Part shown: positions 1-8,096 of the stretch, piece after piece
How positions within the stretch are numbered: position 1 is the first letter of the stretch
Layout: each line of letters opens with the position of its first letter
From: JALYNX01 sp963780755
Lineage (GTDB): Bacteria; Actinomycetota; Acidimicrobiia; Spongiisociales; ZC4RG35
Reading direction: 5' to 3'
Length of the DNA: 64,000 nucleotides
Assembly: GCA_963780755.1 (NCBI GenBank)
Contig: CAWACX010000001.1
Span: forward strand, 806,001 to 870,000
Translations under genes and position numbers: made by a program
The notes under the pieces: generated by a model
What the model was told of the DNA's origin: nothing
Seen by the model: the letters and a program-made list of their open reading frames with translations, nothing else
The model's database searches: none

Positions 1-108
1 CACCCACGAGGCCGTCATGCCGTTCCACTCGTCGCCAGAAGCGGAGCCGATGAGGGCCAGGGCGTTCGGGATCTTCCAGGTGACTTTGTTGAGCAGTTCG
101 GGGTCCAT
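1..108 (-). CDS. Flavin reductase-like split-barrel protein, N-terminal part
   Basis: The reverse strand reads 36 open codons from ATG at 108 to the window edge, beginning MDPELLNKVTWKIPNALALI and ending with a motif GDEWNGMTASWV. The WNGMTASW stretch is typical of the flavin reductase-like FMN-binding split barrel (PF01613 type), where it contacts flavin. Only the N-terminus is in the window, so substrate and partner oxygenase cannot be told. It is divergent from the universal stress protein gene that starts at 157, leaving a 48-bp shared promoter region. Confidence 0.6.
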   Translation of the reverse strand, partial: MDPELLNKVTWKIPNALALIGSASGDEWNGMTASWV

Positions 109-156
109 CACACTCGCAAGCGACGCAGCAGGGCACGAAACCCTAATCTCAGCAGG

Positions 157-666
157 GTGCGCATCCTGATCGCCACGACCGGAGTTCTCCCGGCGGCACC
201 GGTGGCCGATTTGTGCGATCGTCTCCGGTCCGAAGAGGGGCAGGTGACCGTGATGACGGTGGTGAGGGTGCCCCGCTCCTTTCTCGACGAGCTCGACGAC
301 GATGTGAGGCGGTCTTTCCTCGACGATGCGTCCCTGGGGTCATCCGACGCCGAGGCCAAGGCCGCCCGCTACCTCGAGGAACGGGGGCTGAAGGCGGTCG
401 AGCCGATCGTGGCCGCCCTTCAGGCGTCGGGCATGTCAGCCGAGGTCCGCTTCGTCGAAGGTGACGACCCTGCAGTGGCGATCATCGACACGGCCGAGGA
501 CGTCGGAGCCGAGATCGTGATCATGGGGGCCACCCGCCGCCTCTTCACCGAGGAGGCATGGGGCAGCGTCTCGGCACGGGTCATGGACAAGTCCCACCTC
601 CCGGTGCTCCTGGTCCCCGGCACCCGGATCGAGGACACCCAGGAAGTCCCGATCCTGGAGCTGTAA
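157..666 (+). CDS. Universal stress protein (UspA) family, 169 aa
   Basis: Single-domain Usp protein. The N-terminus MRILIATTGVLPAA forms the first Rossmann-like beta strand, and the C-terminal part carries MGATRR, then WGSVSARVMDKSHLPVLLVPG, close to the G-x2-G-x9-G-(S/T) ATP-binding signature of ATP-binding Usp proteins, although the first glycine spacing is degenerate. Length fits a single Usp domain. The GTG start at 157 is preceded by a -10-like TAATCT (144-149) with 7 nt between, so the mRNA is probably leaderless. Function in this family is stress adaptation through nucleotide-dependent signalling; the exact role is unknown. It stands alone, divergent from the flavin reductase gene. 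Confidence 0.75.
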   Translation: MRILIATTGVLPAAPVADLCDRLRSEEGQVTVMTVVRVPRSFLDELDDDVRRSFLDDASLGSSDAEAKAARYLEERGLKAVEPIVAALQASGMSAEVRFVEGDDPAVAIIDTAEDVGAEIVIMGATRRLFTEEAWGSVSARVMDKSHLPVLLVPGTRIEDTQEVPILEL

Positions 667-745
667 GCACGCAGATCGCATATCGCAGAGATTTCTGACG
701 CTCTTTCTGGCGATTTGCGTCTGGCGTTCTGCATTCAGCGGTTTC

Positions 746-767
746 TGTCACACCTGTTTCGTACCTT
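746..767 (+). promoter_or_regulatory. PafBC/RecA-NDp-type damage promoter of the CxxC protein gene
   Basis: TGTCAC (746-751), 10 nt, then TACCTT (762-767), followed by exactly 7 nt and the ATG at 775. The same layout (TGTCA-N11-TAnnnT-N7-start) precedes both DUF222-HNH genes in this window. It matches the spacing of the mycobacterial RecA-independent DNA-damage promoter (tTGTCRgtg-N8-TAnnnT), which PafBC activates. Transcription would start on the A of ATG, giving a leaderless mRNA. Confidence 0.6.
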
Positions 768-774
768 GTCTCTC

Positions 775-1143
775 ATGGACAAAATCTCTCCATGGTGTGA
801 GCACCTACCGACCTGGGTGGGCCGGGTCGCGGTCGCCGCCTGTGCCGATTGCGGGCGGGTGGAGTGGCTCTCCGACCGGGGAGCCCTCGACCCGGCGGAG
901 GGACTCGCCTACCTGTTTGGAAGCTATGACCTGGTGGGCCATCTCGAGGCCTTGGCCGCCCCTGCGCCCTCGGTGCTGGCCTACGCACCCCCATCGGCAC
1001 GAAAGCGGCGCAATCTCGATTGCCTGCCCAAGCACGTCTGGCTCGAGGTCGGTCCCGATCTCTGGCTCTCTCACGACGGGAACACGCTGCTACTGGCGAC
1101 CAACCAGCGCCTGCTCGTGGAGAACCTGACCCGGGGGGCCTGA
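775..1143 (+). CDS. Uncharacterised 122-aa protein with CxxC motif
   Basis: I do not recognise this family. The protein starts MDKISPWCEHLPTWV and has a CADCGRVEWL segment (residues about 21-30) that looks like half of a metal-binding or redox knuckle. A third cysteine lies in the NLDCLPKHVWLEV stretch. No signal peptide or membrane segment is seen. I chose ATG 775 rather than the longer frame from 715, because a -10 element ends exactly 7 nt upstream and the promoter is of the same class as those of the two DUF222-HNH genes. By that promoter it is a candidate DNA-damage-induced gene. It converges on the ABC exporter, whose stop is 2 bp away. Confidence 0.6.
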   Translation: MDKISPWCEHLPTWVGRVAVAACADCGRVEWLSDRGALDPAEGLAYLFGSYDLVGHLEALAAPAPSVLAYAPPSARKRRNLDCLPKHVWLEVGPDLWLSHDGNTLLLATNQRLLVENLTRGA

Positions 1144-1144
1144 G

Positions 1145-3007
1145 TCAGGCGGAAGCCGGCTCGGCAAATTGGGTTCGGTAGAGCGAGGCATAGAGACCGC
1201 CCTTGGCCACCAGCGTGGCGTGGTCGCCCTGCTCCACGATCGCGCCCTCGTCCAGGACCAGGATCTGGTCAGCCGCCCGCACTGTCGACAGTCGGTGGGC
1301 GATCACGATCGAAGTGCGTCCCTCCATCAGGCTCTCCAGCGCCTCCTGGATCAGGGCCTCCGACCTCGAGTCGAGGTGCGACGTCGCCTCGTCGAGGATC
1401 AGGATCCGGGGGTCTTCGAGGAGGACCCGGGCGATGGCGATCCGCTGCTTCTCCCCGCCGGACAACCGATATCCCCGCTCTCCCACCATCGTCTCGTAAG
1501 TCTGGGGAAGCTTGGAGATCATCTCGTGGATGTTGGCGGCACGGCACGCAGCTTCGAGCTCTTCGAGGGTGGCATCGGGGCGGGCGTAACGGAGGTTGGC
1601 CGCAATCGTGTCATGGAATAGGTAGGTCTCCTGGGTGACCACCCCCACCGAGGCCGCAAGATCGCGAAGTGCGACTTTTCGCACATCGTGGCCGTCGATC
1701 AGCACCGCTCCTTCGGTCACGTCATAGAGCCTGGGGACCAGATAGGAGATCGTGGTCTTGCCCGCGCCCGAGGGACCGACGAGGGCAGTGAGCGTGCCCG
1801 GTGCGGCGACGAAGGAGGCGTTCCGGATCGCCCATTCCCTCGTCGAGCCGGAGGTCGGGGGTGGCTGGGTGCCGGGATCTCGGTCCCAGAACCGCTTCAC
1901 CGCCTCGAGGCCCTCGGGACCCTCGGTCTGGTACTTGAACGAGACGTTGGCCAACTCCACTTTGCCCGTGGCCGGCTGCAGCGGCTCGGGATCGACCGGG
2001 TCGGGAATGTCGATCTCGAGGTCGAGGACCTCAAAGACCCGCTCGAAAGAGACCAGGGAGGTGGCGAACTCGACGCGGGAGTTGGAAATCCCTGCCAGCG
2101 GCCCATAGAGCTGGACCAACAGCACCGAGAACATCACCAGGGTTCCCGACGACATGGTCCCTTGGATCACCTGGTAGCCCCCAACCCAGAACACGGTGGC
2201 GGTGCCGACCGCGGCCACTAGGCCGAGCGCGGCGAAGAACCCTCGCCCCACCATCGCTCGTCTCACCTCGAGGTCCCTCACCTGGGCGGCTTCCTCGCCA
2301 AAGCGCTGCGCCATCTCGTCCCAACGGCCGAAGAGGCGAACAAGGAGGGCACCGCTGACGTTGAAGCTCTCCTGGAGGGTCCCCGACATCTTCGCCTCCT
2401 GCTCCATCAGCTGTTGGGTCATCCGCCTCAGGACCTTGGCCACCCGTCGGGCAGGGATCACGAATAGCGGTAGAACCGCCACCGCCAGGACGGTCAGTTG
2501 CCAGTCGTTGAGCAGCATCACCACCAGGATGACCACTACCGACACCATGTTGGAGATGATCGTCATCAGGGTCCCGGTGATCGCCGACTGTGAGCCCTCG
2601 ACGTCGCTGTTGAGCCTGTTCATCAGCTCACCGGTCTTGGTGGCGGTGAAGAACCGCAGCGACATCCGCTGCAAATGGGCGAACAACTGGCGGCGGAGGT
2701 CGAAAATGATCCCCTCGCCCACCCGGGACGACCACCAGCGCTGTGCCACCCCGACCAGAGCGCTGATGAGTGGGACCAGGATCATCCCCAGGCCGAGCCA
2801 GGTCAACTGGGCAACGTTCTTATCGGGAAGGGCTTCGTCCAATAGAGTCCGAATCAGCATCGCGGGGACCACGCCGAGCCCCGAGATGATGAGGATCGTG
2901 CCCAGGATCCCGATCAGGGCGGGTAGGTATGGGCGGCCGTAGCTCCAGACCCGGCGGAGGAGGGCGCGGTCGATGTCGGGGCGATCGTGCTCCTCGTCAT
3001 ACCGCAT
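1145..3007 (-). CDS. ABC exporter, fused permease-ATPase (MsbA/MDR type), 620 aa
   Basis: Half-transporter of the type I exporter family. An N-terminal transmembrane domain (about residues 25-330, with hydrophobic helices such as PALIGILGTILIISGLGVV) precedes a nucleotide-binding domain. The ATPase shows Walker A GPSGAGKTT, Q-loop TQETYLF, signature LSGGEKQRIAIARVLL, Walker B ILILDEATSHLD and the switch histidine in IVIAHRL. About 45 residues between the two domains (rich in P, T and W) form an unusual insert just before Walker A. Such proteins work as homo- or heterodimers in the cytoplasmic membrane and export lipids or drugs; no second half-transporter is adjacent, which favours a homodimer. 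The gene lies downstream of, and in the same orientation as, the lipoprotein gene ending at 3069. Confidence 0.92.
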   Translation of the reverse strand: MRYDEEHDRPDIDRALLRRVWSYGRPYLPALIGILGTILIISGLGVVPAMLIRTLLDEALPDKNVAQLTWLGLGMILVPLISALVGVAQRWWSSRVGEGIIFDLRRQLFAHLQRMSLRFFTATKTGELMNRLNSDVEGSQSAITGTLMTIISNMVSVVVILVVMLLNDWQLTVLAVAVLPLFVIPARRVAKVLRRMTQQLMEQEAKMSGTLQESFNVSGALLVRLFGRWDEMAQRFGEEAAQVRDLEVRRAMVGRGFFAALGLVAAVGTATVFWVGGYQVIQGTMSSGTLVMFSVLLVQLYGPLAGISNSRVEFATSLVSFERVFEVLDLEIDIPDPVDPEPLQPATGKVELANVSFKYQTEGPEGLEAVKRFWDRDPGTQPPPTSGSTREWAIRNASFVAAPGTLTALVGPSGAGKTTISYLVPRLYDVTEGAVLIDGHDVRKVALRDLAASVGVVTQETYLFHDTIAANLRYARPDATLEELEAACRAANIHEMISKLPQTYETMVGERGYRLSGGEKQRIAIARVLLEDPRILILDEATSHLDSRSEALIQEALESLMEGRTSIVIAHRLSTVRAADQILVLDEGAIVEQGDHATLVAKGGLYASLYRTQFAEPASA

Positions 3008-3068
3008 GTACGTCCACCAGCCACTGGAGTGGAAGATGTCGGTTCCTCCGTGCTCGGATGAGAGGAGC

Positions 3069-3833
3069 CTATGCGGGAGGAGGGGCTAGCTCGCCGAGGG
3101 GCATCGACTCCACCGCCATCTGTTGCAGGGCGGCGAGAGGGACGAAAGAGCGGCCGAACAGCTCGTAGCGATAGGACCCGTCGAACCACACCAGCGTCGT
3201 CCCGTTGCTCGCAGTGAGCGTCCAGACCGGGCGGCCTTCGATCTGGAAGGCCTCGCACACGTCCGTCGAGGTCTCGGCGAACCGGGCACAGGTCACGTCG
3301 GCCCCCGGCTGAGCGATCTCTTCTGCCGTCTCGGGGTCGAAGGCGACCCTGAGCACCGCCATCTGCGCCACGGAACGGGACCTGGTGTAGGGCTCGGAGG
3401 ACCAGATTCCGAACGCCACCACCGGGTCGCGGGCCAACTCACCGTCGTTGTCGAATACGAGTTGCGAGGTGACGAACTCAGAGAGATACGGCGCAGATGC
3501 CGGGAACTTGACCTCGGGAAGAAGGGTGATCACTTCGAGCCGGCTCGCCTGGACGAAGAGGTCGCCGGTGCGGCGCCCGAAGACGGCATCCTTCATCGCC
3601 TCGACATCGTCTGCCGGCGCCGGGTTGACGATGGTGTCGTTGAACCACTTCAGAGTGCTGGCGCTGATCACCGAGGGAATGGTGATCGCGATGGTGCTGG
3701 TGGTCGTGATCGTGGGCTCGCCGATCCAGTCCGAGCTGCGCCGACCCAACGACTCGAACGGGGTATCTCCACAGGCGACCACGAGCAATGCCATGAGTAA
3801 CGACAATGTGCTCACGCGGAACGCCTTAGGCAC
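3069..3833 (-). CDS. Putative lipoprotein, 254 aa, unknown function
   Basis: The protein begins VPKAFRVSTLSLLMALLVVACGD: a short basic n-region, a hydrophobic core and a lipobox (VVAC) predict export and lipid attachment at Cys. A Ser/Thr-rich stretch (TITTTSTIAITI) follows, as in many actinobacterial lipoproteins. I recognise no catalytic domain in the rest. I chose GTG 3833 because AGGAGGG lies 4-10 nt upstream; the frame stays open to 3884 but without a better start. The same-strand ABC exporter begins 61 bp downstream, so co-transcription is possible. It is divergent from the lipoate-ligase-like gene at 3942. Confidence 0.65.
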   Translation of the reverse strand: MPKAFRVSTLSLLMALLVVACGDTPFESLGRRSSDWIGEPTITTTSTIAITIPSVISASTLKWFNDTIVNPAPADDVEAMKDAVFGRRTGDLFVQASRLEVITLLPEVKFPASAPYLSEFVTSQLVFDNDGELARDPVVAFGIWSSEPYTRSRSVAQMAVLRVAFDPETAEEIAQPGADVTCARFAETSTDVCEAFQIEGRPVWTLTASNGTTLVWFDGSYRYELFGRSFVPLAALQQMAVESMPLGELAPPPA

Positions 3834-3941
3834 GAACCCTCCTCGGTCTTGTGGCCCCCTCGTCCGCTCAACGACACCGGCCAAGCCGTGGTTCCCGGTT
3901 GACGCGGTTCACCAAACGCTAACAGTGGACTCCTTATCCTC

Positions 3942-4703
3942 ATGGTTGTGCAAAAGCTGCTCCTGTCCACCGAGGCGTTCTCCGAACACCCGGCCCTGGA
4001 TGTCGCGGTGAGCCACGCCGCGCTCACGGCGGTGGCCAACGGCGAGATCGGCGGGGTGTTCCGGCTCCACGTTCCGGAGCCGGTCGTTGCTTTCGGCCGC
4101 GCCGATCGGGTCCAGCCCGGCTATCCGAACGCAGTGCGGGCAGCGAGGGCTCATGGCTTTGGCGCCATCGAGCGCCTCGCCGGCGGGCGTGCCGCCGTCT
4201 TTCACGAGTCGACCCTGGCGTTCTCGATGGCGGTGCCTGACGAGAGCCCACGCTCCGGGATCCACGAGCGCTTCGAGATGATCGCCGGGGTGATGGCGCG
4301 GGCGTTCCAGGCACTCGGCGTCGATGCCCGCATCGGGGAGATCCCCGGCGAGTACTGCCCCGGCTCCTGGTCGGTGAACGTCGGTGGGCGGGTCAAGGTG
4401 ATGGGAGTCGGACAGCGCCTGGTGAGGGGGGCGGCCCACCTCGGTGGCGTGATCGTCGTGGACGAGGGTGAGCGGATCCGAGATGTCCTGATCCCGGTCT
4501 ACCGGGCGCTGCACATCGACTGGGACCCCCGCACCTCGGGGGCGCTCGCCGACCGCGCCCCGGGCCTCGACAACGCCAAGGTGTCGAAGTCGGTGATCAA
4601 GGCTTTGGGTGCGGTTTATGAGATCGAACGCGGCCCGATGCCCGAGGGAGTCATCGCGCAGGCTCAGTCCCTGATCCCCGATCACCTGCCCCAGGTGGCG
4701 TGA
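3942..4703 (+). CDS. Lipoate-protein ligase A family protein, 253 aa
   Basis: BPL/LplA/LipB-type catalytic fold. Visible family elements are VVAFGRADRVQPGY, the RLAGGRAAVFH stretch (equivalent of the R-R-x-x-G-G-G-A-V-[FY]-H signature), and GRVKVMGVGQRLVRGA (equivalent of the G-x-K-I-x-G-x-A-Q-x-R segment). The signature glycines and the basic residues are partly kept, so it could be a lipoate or octanoate transferase/ligase or a relative acting on another acyl group. Length is close to LplA large domain alone; no C-terminal accessory domain is seen. The stop overlaps the aroQ-hydrolase start (TGATG at 4701-4705), so the two genes are probably translationally coupled. Confidence 0.75.
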   Translation: MVVQKLLLSTEAFSEHPALDVAVSHAALTAVANGEIGGVFRLHVPEPVVAFGRADRVQPGYPNAVRAARAHGFGAIERLAGGRAAVFHESTLAFSMAVPDESPRSGIHERFEMIAGVMARAFQALGVDARIGEIPGEYCPGSWSVNVGGRVKVMGVGQRLVRGAAHLGGVIVVDEGERIRDVLIPVYRALHIDWDPRTSGALADRAPGLDNAKVSKSVIKALGAVYEIERGPMPEGVIAQAQSLIPDHLPQVA

Positions 4704-5798
4704 TGAGGATCAAGGTGATCAATGGCCCCAATCTCGATCTGCTCGGCACCCGAGAGCCCGAGGTGTATGGGTCGACCACCCTCGCCGACCTCGAGGACCA
4801 GATCGCTGCATTCGCCACAACCCTCGGTGTGGGCGTCGAGTTCTTCCAGTCCAACGAAGAAGGCGACCTGATCGCGGCGATCCACGGGGCGCGTAGCTAC
4901 GACGGGATCGTCATCAACCCCGGGGCGCTCACTCACACTTCCCGGGCCTTGGGGGACGCGATCTCTGCTGTCGGGACTCCAACTGTGGAGGTCCACATCT
5001 CGAACGTCCGAGAACGCGAGCCATGGCGCGCCGTCTCGCTGGTCTCGGAAGCCTGTGCCCGAACCATCTATGGGCGCGGGCTCGATGGCTACCAGGACGC
5101 CATCCGTCACCTGGTGAATCGCGCCGCCGGCCCTGTAAAGACCCATCGCTATGGGCCGCACACCGATCAGGTGGGAGACCTGAGGGCCCCGCCCGGTGAG
5201 CCCCGGGGCGTCGTTCTGCTGGTCCACGGCGGGTTCTGGGCCCATCAGTACCAGCGTGACGGCATGGAGACCCTCGCTATCGATTTGACCACCAGGGGCT
5301 GGACCACCTGGAACCTGGAGTATCGCCGGCTCGGTGGTGGTGGAGGTTGGCCGGCGTCGGCGCAGGATGTCCTCACCGCGCTCGACTCCGTGAGCCAGAT
5401 CACTTCGGCGGACGATGCCGTGATCTCGATAATCGGGCACTCGGCAGGCGGTCATCTGGCGCTGTGGGCCGCGGCCCGGGCGCAGAAGCCGGTCGATCTC
5501 ACAGTGGGTCTGGCGCCGGTGACCGATCTCGGGCTGCTCTCGAGATCAGGCGGGCCGGGCAGTTCAGCCGCGGGCGAGCTGCTGGCCGCAGGGGCGCCTC
5601 CGACGATCGACCAGGCACCGGAGCCGACTCTGCTGGTGCATGGAGCTCAGGACCTGCTCGTGCCTGTAGTGCACAGCACGAGGCTCGCCAAATGCCTCGC
5701 TGAGCGTGCTCGACTCCTACGGCCACTTCGAGTTGCTCGACCCGAAAAGGGACCACTGGGCGACGGTCACGAGTGCTCTGGACCGGATCGCCGGCTGA
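4703..5798 (+). CDS. aroQ: AroQ type II 3-dehydroquinate dehydratase fused to an alpha/beta hydrolase (frameshift at about 5705)
   Basis: Residues 1 to about 145 are a type II dehydroquinase: NGPNLDLLGTREPEVYG (with the catalytic Tyr and substrate-binding Asn), VINPGALTHTS and VEVHISNVREREPWR (catalytic His and Arg). The family usually has Y where this protein has L in GALTH. Residues from about 165 are an alpha/beta hydrolase: oxyanion-hole LVHGGFW, nucleophile GHSAGGH, acid HGAQDLLVP. After 5704 the frame breaks by one extra base; reading on in the +1 frame gives VLDSYGHFELLDPKRDHWAT with the catalytic His and a stop at 5798, giving about 364 aa. AroQ makes 3-dehydroshikimate in the shikimate pathway; the hydrolase resembles kynurenine-formamidase or acetylesterase relatives. 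ATG 4703 was chosen (GTG 4700 is also possible). Confidence 0.8.
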
Positions 5799-5887
5799 CC
5801 AATCCGAGTTGTCGCACTTATCCACACCCGAGTAGGGTTCGCCGCCCCTTGGGCAGCGGCATTTCCCCGCTGGTGGAGTCGCTTCAT

Positions 5888-6469
5888 ATGCGTTTGAGAC
5901 GCTTGTCTTTCATTGCCGGGTGGGCAGCGGTGGCCCTCCTGGCACTGGCTGGGTTCGCCGCGTTCGGCAACCCGGAATCAACAGTCGATGAACTCGAGAG
6001 CGAGGCCGCGGCGGCCAGCGTTGGTCATGCCGCGGGCGCACAGGCCGGGCTCACTTTTGCCGTCCTCAGCGGAGGCTCGGCGCAGGTAGCAGTCGGCGAA
6101 ACCAGCGAGGATGAAGCCGCTACCAGCGAAAACGCATCGGAGACTTCGACCGGCTCGATCGTCACCGAGACCTCCGGGTGGTTGTCACAAGTCGAGGTGA
6201 GGGCCCTGGCCTCTCGCTTCTTCACGGCCGAAGACGTCAATCAGGCGGTGCGAGTCGCTTGGTGCGAGTCCCGGTTCGACCCGAATTCCACGAACCTCCG
6301 CACCGGTGCCGTCGGGCTTTACCAGCACCTCCCCGAGTACTGGGCCGAGCGAGCTTCGGCAGCGGGCTTCCCGGGCGCCGACCCCACAGACCCCGAGGCC
6401 TCCACGGCCGCAGCAGCCTGGGCTGTGTATAACGGCGGTGGCTGGGACATCTTCACCTGCCAGGGTTGA
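5888..6469 (+). CDS. Secreted or membrane-anchored transglycosylase-like (SLT/Rpf fold) protein, 193 aa
   Basis: The N-terminus MRLRRLSFIAGWAAVALLAL is a signal peptide or signal anchor. A low-complexity Ala/Ser/Thr/Glu-rich linker (about residues 35-95) follows. The C-terminal domain has AWCESRFDPNSTN, with the glutamate expected to be the catalytic acid of lytic transglycosylases, then GAVGLYQHLPEYWAERA and a final AWAVYNGGGWDIFTC. This pattern matches small actinobacterial transglycosylase/lysozyme-like cell-wall hydrolases. Two cysteines (in WCES and FTCQ) could form a disulfide. The frame is continuous with the broken aroQ-hydrolase reading frame, but ATG 5888 is a clear independent start. 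The 89 bp before it contain a GGGCAGCGG/CCCCGCTG imperfect inverted repeat. Confidence 0.75.
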   Translation: MRLRRLSFIAGWAAVALLALAGFAAFGNPESTVDELESEAAAASVGHAAGAQAGLTFAVLSGGSAQVAVGETSEDEAATSENASETSTGSIVTETSGWLSQVEVRALASRFFTAEDVNQAVRVAWCESRFDPNSTNLRTGAVGLYQHLPEYWAERASAAGFPGADPTDPEASTAAAAWAVYNGGGWDIFTCQG

Positions 6470-6487
6470 TCGTCGGACGGTGATGGC

Positions 6488-6880
6488 ATGCCGACGTTGA
6501 ACGTCCTGGGCACCGCATTGGAGGAATGCGGACAGGATCCACTCACCGGGTTCTTCCGGGACGGCTGGTGCAACACGAGTCCTCAGGACCTGGGGAGCCA
6601 CACGATCTGTGCGGTGGTCACGTCGGAGTTCCTGGATCATCAACGGGAGATCGGCAACGACCTCACGACGCCGATGCCCGAATACATGTTTCCGGGCTTG
6701 GTGCCTGGCGACCGATGGTGCGTGACTGCGGCCAACTGGTTGCGGTCCCACAAGGCGGGACTGGCAGCGCCGGTGGTCCTCGCGTCGACACACGAGGCGG
6801 TGCTTGGCTTGATCCCCCTCGAGATCCTCGAGGAGCACGCCGTCGACGTCCCCGCCGATCCGAGCGCCCTCGACGTCTGA
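6488..6880 (+). CDS. DUF2237 family protein, 130 aa
   Basis: The sequence NVLGTALEECGQDPLTGFFR, then DLGSHTICAVVTSEFLDHQ, GNDLTTPMPEYMFPGLVPGD and RWCVTAANW matches the conserved blocks of the DUF2237 family, which has no established biochemical role. Full length for the family. Conserved Cys, His and Asp/Glu residues are present but no known catalytic motif can be named. The stop overlaps the start of the following MmcQ/YjbR-type gene (TGATG at 6878-6882), so the two are likely co-translated. Confidence 0.8.
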   Translation: MPTLNVLGTALEECGQDPLTGFFRDGWCNTSPQDLGSHTICAVVTSEFLDHQREIGNDLTTPMPEYMFPGLVPGDRWCVTAANWLRSHKAGLAAPVVLASTHEAVLGLIPLEILEEHAVDVPADPSALDV

Positions 6881-7269
6881 TGGCGACCTGGGACGACGTT
6901 CGCACCATCGCGGCGTCGCTGCCCGAGACATCCGAGCGACTCAGTTGGGACCAGGCGCACTGGCGGGTGAAGGACAAGCTGTTTGCCTGGGAACGGCCGC
7001 TGCGTCGGGCGGACTTCGAGGCCCTCGGTGATGCCGCTCCGGATGGGCCGATCCTCGGGATACGCGTGGCCGACCTCGGGGTCAAAGAGGCGCTGTTGTC
7101 TGACGACCCCGAGGTGTTCTTCACGACTCCGCACTTCGACGGCTACCCGGGAGTGCTGGTCCTGTTGGAGAACATCGATGTTCCCGAGCTCGAGGAGCTG
7201 ATGGTCGAGGCGTGGCTGGACCGGGCCCCGAAACGGCTGGCCAAGGAGTACTTGGAGAAGGGCGCGTAG
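6880..7269 (+). CDS. MmcQ/YjbR family protein, 129 aa
   Basis: Small cytoplasmic protein starting MATWDDVRTIAASLPETSER, with WRVKDKLFAWERPL, GIRVADLGVKEALL, FFTTPHFDGYPGVLVLL and a C-terminal WLDRAPKRLAKEY. This is the layout of the MmcQ/YjbR (PF04237-type) fold, thought to bind DNA or ligands through a double-wing surface, but without a proven function. The ATG at 6880 shares one base with the stop of the DUF2237 gene. The next gene starts 3 bp after its stop, so 6488-8070 looks like one operon. Confidence 0.8.
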   Translation: MATWDDVRTIAASLPETSERLSWDQAHWRVKDKLFAWERPLRRADFEALGDAAPDGPILGIRVADLGVKEALLSDDPEVFFTTPHFDGYPGVLVLLENIDVPELEELMVEAWLDRAPKRLAKEYLEKGA

Positions 7270-7272
7270 AAC

Positions 7273-8070
7273 ATGGAACCGACAGTTCTCGCCTGTGACG
7301 ATGTGGGAGACGGCGAACCGCTGATCCTCGTGCCGGGAGGATTGACCGGTTGGCTGTCCTGGATCCCCCATCAGGAGCGGCTCAGGGCCCACCGACGGGT
7401 GGTCCGGGTGCAGCCGATCCACAACGAGCTGGGATCGGCCGGGGAGCCGGGCGATCCCGAGTACTCGTCAGAGATCGAACGGGAGAGCCTCCTCTTGACC
7501 TTGGACGGCCTCGGCATCGAGAGGGCCGATTTTGGAGGATGGTCGGCTGGGGGTCGCGCCTTGATCGAGTTCACGCTGACCTATCCCGCCCGCGTACGTT
7601 CCCTGATTCTGGTGGAGCCGGCCGCGTATTGGATCCTGGGCGACCTTGGAGACGATGACCCCGTTCTCGACGTGTTGAACCAATTCCTCCACGGTCTTGC
7701 TGGTCGGGTGGTGACTGAAGACGACCTGGCCGAGTTTCTCGTCCTTGCAGGCTTCGCAAAAGACACCGAACTTGCTCGCCAGGATCCCAATTGGGAAAGA
7801 TGGGCGTCCCACCGAATGGCCCTTTCGTGGCAGTCGGAACATTTGGACCGCTCCGGACGGACAGTCGGCGAACTCGAGTCGATCAACTGCCCGGTATTGC
7901 TAATCAAAGGGACCGCCACTGCGCCTTGGGAGAAGAGGGTCGTCGACATCCTTGGAGATCGAATGCCCAAAGCGCGAGTAGTAGAGCTGGAGGGCGACCA
8001 CGCCTCCCACATCGAGAGCATCGATGACTTCATCACCGAGCTCGAAACTCATTTGGATTCGGTGGCCTAA
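7273..8070 (+). CDS. Alpha/beta hydrolase, 265 aa
   Basis: Classical alpha/beta-hydrolase fold: an early EPLILVPGGLTGW oxyanion region, nucleophile elbow GWSAGG, strand LILVEPAAYW, and C-terminal VLLIKGTATAPWE, where an acidic residue would be expected but is not obvious. The catalytic His is probably in EGDHASHIES. No signal peptide, so cytoplasmic. The family includes esterases, haloalkane dehalogenases and C-C hydrolases; the substrate cannot be told. Last gene of the 6488-8070 group, followed by a hairpin shared with the convergent DUF222-HNH gene. Confidence 0.8.
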   Translation: MEPTVLACDDVGDGEPLILVPGGLTGWLSWIPHQERLRAHRRVVRVQPIHNELGSAGEPGDPEYSSEIERESLLLTLDGLGIERADFGGWSAGGRALIEFTLTYPARVRSLILVEPAAYWILGDLGDDDPVLDVLNQFLHGLAGRVVTEDDLAEFLVLAGFAKDTELARQDPNWERWASHRMALSWQSEHLDRSGRTVGELESINCPVLLIKGTATAPWEKRVVDILGDRMPKARVVELEGDHASHIESIDDFITELETHLDSVA

Positions 8071-8072
8071 CC

Positions 8073-8096
8073 GGGGTGGTGGGGAAGGCCCACCCC
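8073..8096. terminator. Bidirectional hairpin between convergent genes
   Basis: GGGGTGG (8073-8079) pairs perfectly with CCACCCC (8090-8096) across a 10-nt loop. It sits directly between the hydrolase stop (8070) and the DUF222-HNH stop (8096). There is no clear T run, so termination is inferred from position. Confidence 0.45.

Noticed and set aside
7170..7183. GAACATCGATGTTC as a third LexA box
   Set aside because: Half-sites are spaced by 6 instead of 4 bp and it lies inside the MmcQ/YjbR coding region.
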